From the NCBI RefSeq assembly GCF_040361335.1, contig NZ_APNM01000017.1, forward strand, positions 12,411 to 76,410: DNA of 64,000 nt. Direction: 5' to 3'. Each line of letters starts with the position of its first letter. Positions within the stretch are counted from its first letter, which is position 1. The notes below the pieces were generated by a model. The model saw only the letters and a list, made by a program, of their open reading frames with translations. It made no database searches and was not told the DNA's origin. This document shows, piece by piece, positions 60,495 to 64,000 of the stretch. Origin of the DNA: APNM01 sp040361335. GTDB lineage: Bacteria; Pseudomonadota; Gammaproteobacteria; Nevskiales; Salinisphaeraceae. The position numbers and the translations under genes are program-made.

Positions 60495-63400
60495 TTACTG
60501 ACAGGCCTCGCATTCCGGGTCGTCGATGGCGCAGGCCATGGGGGCCGTGGGCGGCGGGGCCGCCTCGGCGCCGTTGCCTGCACCGTTACCATTCGCGCTC
60601 GCGGAGGCGCCGGCCGGGGCCGCGCTCGGGCGGTCCCCGCCGCCGGTGACGCTGCCGCCGGCGCCCGCGCCGCCGCCGCTGCCGCGGCCGCCGTGGCCGA
60701 CGGCGTTGAGGCGGTGGTCGGTGATGGTGGATTTCTCCACGTGCGTGGCGCCGACCGAGCGCAGGTAGTAGGTGGTCTTCAGGCCCTTCTGCCAGGCGAA
60801 TTTGTACAGCTCGTCCAGCTTGCGGCCCGAGGGCTCGGCCATGTAGAGGTTCAGGCTCTGGGCCTGGTCCAGCCACTTCTGGCGCCGCGAGCCGGCCTCG
60901 ACCAGCCACTTGGGATCGATCTCGAAGGCGCAGCGGTACAGGGCCTTGAGGTCGTCCGGGATGCGGTCGATGGCCTGCACCGAACCGTCGTAGTACTTGA
61001 GGTCGTTGGCCATCACCTCGTCCCACAGGTCGAGCTGCTTGAGGTCCTCGACCAGGTAGGGGTTGGCGACGGTGAACTCGCCCGACAGGTTCGATTTCAC
61101 GTACAGGTTCTGGTACGTGGGCTCGATCGACTGGCTCACGCCGGTGATGTTGGCGATGGTCGCGGTCGGGGCGATGGCCATGCAGTTGGAGTTGCGCATG
61201 CCCACCTGCTGGATCCGCTGGCGCAGGCCGTCCCAGTCCAGGGTCGCGCTCTCGTCCTGGTCCAGGTATTCCTCGCCGCGCTGCTCGCGCAGGATCCTGA
61301 TGGAGTCGATCGGCAGGATGCCCTGGTCCCACAGCGAGCCCTTGAAGGAGCTGTAGGGGCCGCGCTCCTGGGCGAGGTCGGTGGAGGCCTTGATCGCGAA
61401 GTAGCTGATCCGCTCCATGGAACGGTCGGCGAACTCGACCGCCTGCTCCGACTCGTACGGCAGGCGCAGCTTGTAGAGGGCGTCCTGGAAGCCCATCAGG
61501 CCCAGGCCCACCGGCCGGTGGCGCAGGTTGGAGTCACGCGCGGTCTTGACGCTGTAGTAGTTGTACTCGATCACGTTGTCGAGCATGCGCAGCGCCGTGG
61601 ACACGGTCTTCTCCAGCTTGTCCACGTCCAGGGCGCCGTCGACCACGTGCTGGGCGAGATTGACCGAGCCCAGGTTGCAGACCGCGATCTCCTTGCCCGG
61701 CGAGGTGTTGAGCGTGATCTCGGTGCACAGGTTGGAGCTGTGGACCACGCCCACGTGCTGCTGCGGGCTGCGCAGGTTGCACGGGTCCTTGAACGTGAAC
61801 CACGGGTGGCCCGTCTCGAACAGCAGCGACAGCATCTTGCGCCACAGGCCCACGGCGGAGACCTGCTTGGCGTTCTTGATCTCGCCGGCCTCGACCTTGG
61901 CCTCGTAGCGCTCGTAGGCCTCCTCGAAGGCCTTGCCGGTGAGGTCGTGCAGGTCGGGCACGTCGTTGGGCGAGAACAGGGTCCACTGCTGGTCGTTGAG
62001 CACCCGCTTCACGAACAGGTCCGGGATCCAGTTCGCGGTGTTCATGTCGTGACAGCGGCGGCGGTCGTCGCCGGTGTTCTTGCGCAGCTCCAGGAACTCC
62101 TCGATGTCCTTGTGCCAGGTCTCGAGGTAGGCGCAGACCGCGCCCTTGCGCTTGCCGCCCTGGTTCACGGCCACGGCGGTGTCGTTGACCACCTTCAGGA
62201 ACGGCACCACGCCCTGGGACTTGCCGTTGGTGCCCTTGATATGGGCGCCCATGGCGCGCACCGGGGTCCAGTCGTTGCCCAGGCCGCCCGCGAACTTGGA
62301 CAGCATGGCGTTGTCGTGGATCGCGCCGTAGATGCCGCCCAGGTCGTCGGCCACGCTGGTCAGGTAGCAGGACGACAGCTGCGGGCGCAGCGTGCCGCTG
62401 TTGAACAGGGTCGGCGTGCTGCTCATGAAGTCGAAGGACGACAGCAGCTTGTAGAACTCGATCGCGCGCTCCTCGCGCTCGATCTCGTTGATCGCCAGGC
62501 CCATGGCCACGCGCATGAAGAACGCCTGCGGCAACTCGAAGCGGTGGCCTTCGTAGTGGATGAAGTAGCGGTCGTAGAGCGTCTGCAGCCCGAGGTAGGT
62601 GAACTGCATGTCGCGCTCGGGCAGCAGGGCCTTGCCCAGCCGCTCCAGGTCGTAGTTGAGCAGTTCGGAGTCCAGCAGCTCGTGCTCGACACCGCGCTTG
62701 ACGTAGTCGGCGAAGTAGTCGGCGTAGCGCTCGGCCATCTCGGTGTGGGTGGCGTACACCACGCGGCCGTCGGCGAGGAAGGTCAGGGCCTCGTGGCGCA
62801 GTTTGTCCAGCAGCAGACGCGCGGCCACGGAGCTGTAGTTGGGCTCGGCCTCCAGGCGCTGGCGCGCGGACAGCACCAGGGCGGTGGCCAACTCGTCCTC
62901 GCTGATGCCGTCGTAGGCGTTCTTGAGGGTGTCGGACAGCACCTTCTCGGCGTCCACGCCGGCGATGCCGTCGCAGGCCTCGCCGATCACCCGGCGCAGG
63001 CGGTCCTGGTCCAGCGGGCGGGTGGTGCCGTCCTTGAAGGCCACGTTCATCTCGGCGGCGGCCGGGGCGGCCTTGCCCTTCTTGCCGGCCTTGGCCTCCT
63101 GCTCGGCGCGCTCGCGGGCGCGCTCCTCGCGGTAGAGCACGTACGAGCGGGCGACCTTGTGCTCGCCGGCGCGCATCAGGGCCAGCTCGACGTGGTCCTG
63201 GATGTCCTCGATGTGCACCGCGCCGCCGCCCGGCAGGCTGCGGGTGACGCCGGCCTCGACCTGCTCGGTGAGCTTCTTGACGGTGTCGCGGATGCGGCTG
63301 GACGCGGCGCCCCCGCGGCCCTCCACGTCCAGGAAGGCCTTGGTCAGGGCGACCTCGATCTTACTGGCGTCGAACGGCGTGACCTTGCCGTTGCGCCGGA

Positions 63401-63509
63401 TGACCTTGTAGCCGCCGGGCGCGGTGGCCGCGATCTCGGCGGTGGACTGGCTGTCGTCCGGCTGCGGCCGGGCCGGCGCCGCGCGCCCGGTCTCTTGTGT
63501 CTGCTGCAT
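60495..63509 (-). CDS. nrdA: Ribonucleotide reductase large subunit, class I, with two ATP-cones
   Basis: 1004 residues. Two N-terminal ATP-cone regions (YKVIRRNGKVTPFDASKIEVAL, ~34-120; FKDGTTRPLDQDRLRRVIGEA, ~155-240) give allosteric activity control. The catalytic barrel has the first redox Cys in LRPQLSSCYLTS, the NLCTEI triad (Asn, Cys, Glu), CNLGSVNL with the second redox Cys, and the loop-2 region. A long Gly/Ala-rich linker (~935-985) ends in a CxxC tail (DPECEACQ) that re-reduces the active site. It reduces ribonucleoside diphosphates with NrdB. It is first of the nrd unit; two NrdR-like boxes lie upstream. Confidence 0.96.
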   Translation of the reverse strand: MQQTQETGRAAPARPQPDDSQSTAEIAATAPGGYKVIRRNGKVTPFDASKIEVALTKAFLDVEGRGGAASSRIRDTVKKLTEQVEAGVTRSLPGGGAVHIEDIQDHVELALMRAGEHKVARSYVLYREERARERAEQEAKAGKKGKAAPAAAEMNVAFKDGTTRPLDQDRLRRVIGEACDGIAGVDAEKVLSDTLKNAYDGISEDELATALVLSARQRLEAEPNYSSVAARLLLDKLRHEALTFLADGRVVYATHTEMAERYADYFADYVKRGVEHELLDSELLNYDLERLGKALLPERDMQFTYLGLQTLYDRYFIHYEGHRFELPQAFFMRVAMGLAINEIEREERAIEFYKLLSSFDFMSSTPTLFNSGTLRPQLSSCYLTSVADDLGGIYGAIHDNAMLSKFAGGLGNDWTPVRAMGAHIKGTNGKSQGVVPFLKVVNDTAVAVNQGGKRKGAVCAYLETWHKDIEEFLELRKNTGDDRRRCHDMNTANWIPDLFVKRVLNDQQWTLFSPNDVPDLHDLTGKAFEEAYERYEAKVEAGEIKNAKQVSAVGLWRKMLSLLFETGHPWFTFKDPCNLRSPQQHVGVVHSSNLCTEITLNTSPGKEIAVCNLGSVNLAQHVVDGALDVDKLEKTVSTALRMLDNVIEYNYYSVKTARDSNLRHRPVGLGLMGFQDALYKLRLPYESEQAVEFADRSMERISYFAIKASTDLAQERGPYSSFKGSLWDQGILPIDSIRILREQRGEEYLDQDESATLDWDGLRQRIQQVGMRNSNCMAIAPTATIANITGVSQSIEPTYQNLYVKSNLSGEFTVANPYLVEDLKQLDLWDEVMANDLKYYDGSVQAIDRIPDDLKALYRCAFEIDPKWLVEAGSRRQKWLDQAQSLNLYMAEPSGRKLDELYKFAWQKGLKTTYYLRSVGATHVEKSTITDHRLNAVGHGGRGSGGGAGAGGSVTGGGDRPSAAPAGASASANGNGAGNGAEAAPPPTAPMACAIDDPECEACQ

Positions 63510-63578
63510 GTTCCTACCCCGTGAAATGCGGTGATCTGCACCCCCGTCGGCCCCGGCGGGGCCGACTGCTTACGACTG

Positions 63579-63606
63579 AAGATACTCCACAATATGTAGA
63601 GGTCAA
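63579..63606 (-). promoter_or_regulatory. Probable sigma-70 promoter of nrdA
   Basis: On the minus strand TTGACC (63601-63606) and TATCTT (63579-63584) are 16 bases apart, ~70 bases upstream of the nrdA ATG. The first NrdR-like box lies in the spacer, as expected for repression. Confidence 0.6.
63587..63602. promoter_or_regulatory. NrdR-like box 1
   Basis: CCACAATATGTAGAGG resembles the palindromic NrdR box (consensus near ACACTATATATTGTGT). It falls between the -35 and -10 elements. Confidence 0.7.
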
Positions 63607-63629
63607 GTGGCAATTTTTGACCAATCGGA

Positions 63630-63645
63630 CTCTATATATTGTGGG
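63630..63645. promoter_or_regulatory. NrdR-like box 2
   Basis: CTCTATATATTGTGGG is a strong match to the NrdR box and lies 43 bases, about four helical turns, from box 1, which suits cooperative NrdR binding. Confidence 0.78.
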
Positions 63646-63649
63646 TCGC

Positions 63650-63693
63650 GGTGGATAAGACAGTGCACAGGATTGGGGAGTGCCTGTGCATAA
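63650..63693. promoter_or_regulatory. Pair of DnaA-box-like sequences upstream of nrdA
   Basis: TGTGCATAA at 63685-63693 is a TTATNCACA box on the opposite strand, and GGTGGATAA at 63650-63658 is one base from TTATCCACA. DnaA control of nrd is known in E. coli. Two sites near the NrdR boxes suggest the same here. Confidence 0.5.
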
Positions 63694-64000
63694 CCCGTGT
63701 GCGTTTTCCGGGAATCGCCCCGGGGTCAGTGGGTTAGACAGTGACGGCGGAGGTGGGTTTCGGGTCCGTTTCGGGGCATCGGAGGCCGGTCGGGCACGGC
63801 CGCCCGCCGGGGGCGCACCGGGATGACGCAGGCGCCGCTATTTGCGCGCTGCAGTGCGGTAACTGATTGATTTATTGGAATTCGGGATTCAGAAAAACGT
63901 GACGCCCTTGCAGGGTGCGTGTCATGGCGGGCTTGGGGCGGTGGTTGGGCACCCCCTCACCCTGGCCCTCGTATGTTGCCAACGCCACGGCAATCAGGAG

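Larger units (their letters stand above)
63510..64000. other. nrdA upstream region and window end
   Basis: 491 bases without a supported gene. The first 190 hold the nrd promoter, NrdR-like boxes and DnaA-box-like sequences. From about 63700 to 63950 I see nothing supportable. Near 63950 there is a half copy of the dispersed palindromic element (CCCCCTCACCCTGGCCCTC) that is not completed. Confidence 0.5.

Noticed and set aside
60693..63524. 943-codon plus-strand open frame opposite nrdA
   Set aside because: It is entirely antisense to NrdA, with low-complexity Val/Leu/Gly/His-rich translation typical of high-GC shadows.

Overview
The window comes from a high-GC gammaproteobacterium. NudE, YceH, a DksA/TraR zinc finger, Bcr/CflA, YghU, a Pseudomonas-like NrdA architecture and MalT-type regulators all point there. 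A hydrocarbon-using lineage such as Nevskiales/Salinisphaerales-like bacteria is my guess; the sequence does not prove it. I see no tRNA, rRNA, CRISPR array or intact transposase gene.

Layout. 0-7 kb: end of a membrane GGDEF/EAL protein, a DUF502 protein, a rhomboid protease, a secreted cupin, a HAD hydrolase and an ELWxxDGT-repeat lipoprotein. 7-10 kb (minus): transglutaminase-like protein, O-acetylhomoserine sulfhydrylase-type PLP enzyme and nitronate monooxygenase. 10.5-19 kb: a large MalT/AlkS-type (LAL) regulator, a 4-TM protein resembling styrene oxide isomerase coupled to a PF10118 hydrolase, a secreted low-complexity protein, a haloalkane-dehalogenase-like enzyme and a repeat-rich exported protein. 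19-28 kb (minus): an apparent operon of a short LuxR regulator, an RND/MMPL transporter, two DUF1329 proteins, a YCF48/BNR protein and a DUF1302 outer-membrane protein. 28.5-37.4 kb: rubredoxin, a second LAL regulator, alkane monooxygenase AlkB, an Old-Yellow-Enzyme-type oxidoreductase, an unrecognised flavoprotein, NudE and a flavin reductase. 37.5-52 kb: ordinary accessory metabolism (Bcr/CflA efflux, YceH, NmrA-like, AraC, cupin, YghU, an XRE-cupin regulator with aldolase and DapA-like genes, KatG, thiolase). 52.3-58.7 kb: a rearranged island with a duplicated RRM-thioesterase segment, each thioesterase copy followed by a different accessory gene (a DUF3883 protein; an unknown AT-rich coiled-coil gene), plus an Mrr-type nuclease between direct repeats. 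58.8-63.6 kb: nrdB and nrdA.

The strongest unifying signal is a DNA motif, sense orientation AAAACCTNNCTTTCGNNAGG. It occurs about 100-250 bp upstream of the first LAL gene, the secreted protein/dehalogenase pair, the short luxR plus RND/DUF1329/DUF1302 operon, rubredoxin, alkB, the OYE-flavoprotein pair and the flavin reductase-nudE pair. In every case it points the same way relative to the gene. This suggests one regulon joining uptake or envelope handling of a hydrophobic substrate to its terminal oxidation and to flavin/rubredoxin supply, with one or both LAL proteins as candidate activators.

The second notable result is that NrdB has Phe (F175) where the radical Tyr should be and Glu (E137) as the first metal ligand. 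This is the signature of the Chlamydia-type class Ic (Mn/Fe) ribonucleotide reductase. Its promoter region carries two NrdR-like boxes and DnaA-box-like sequences.
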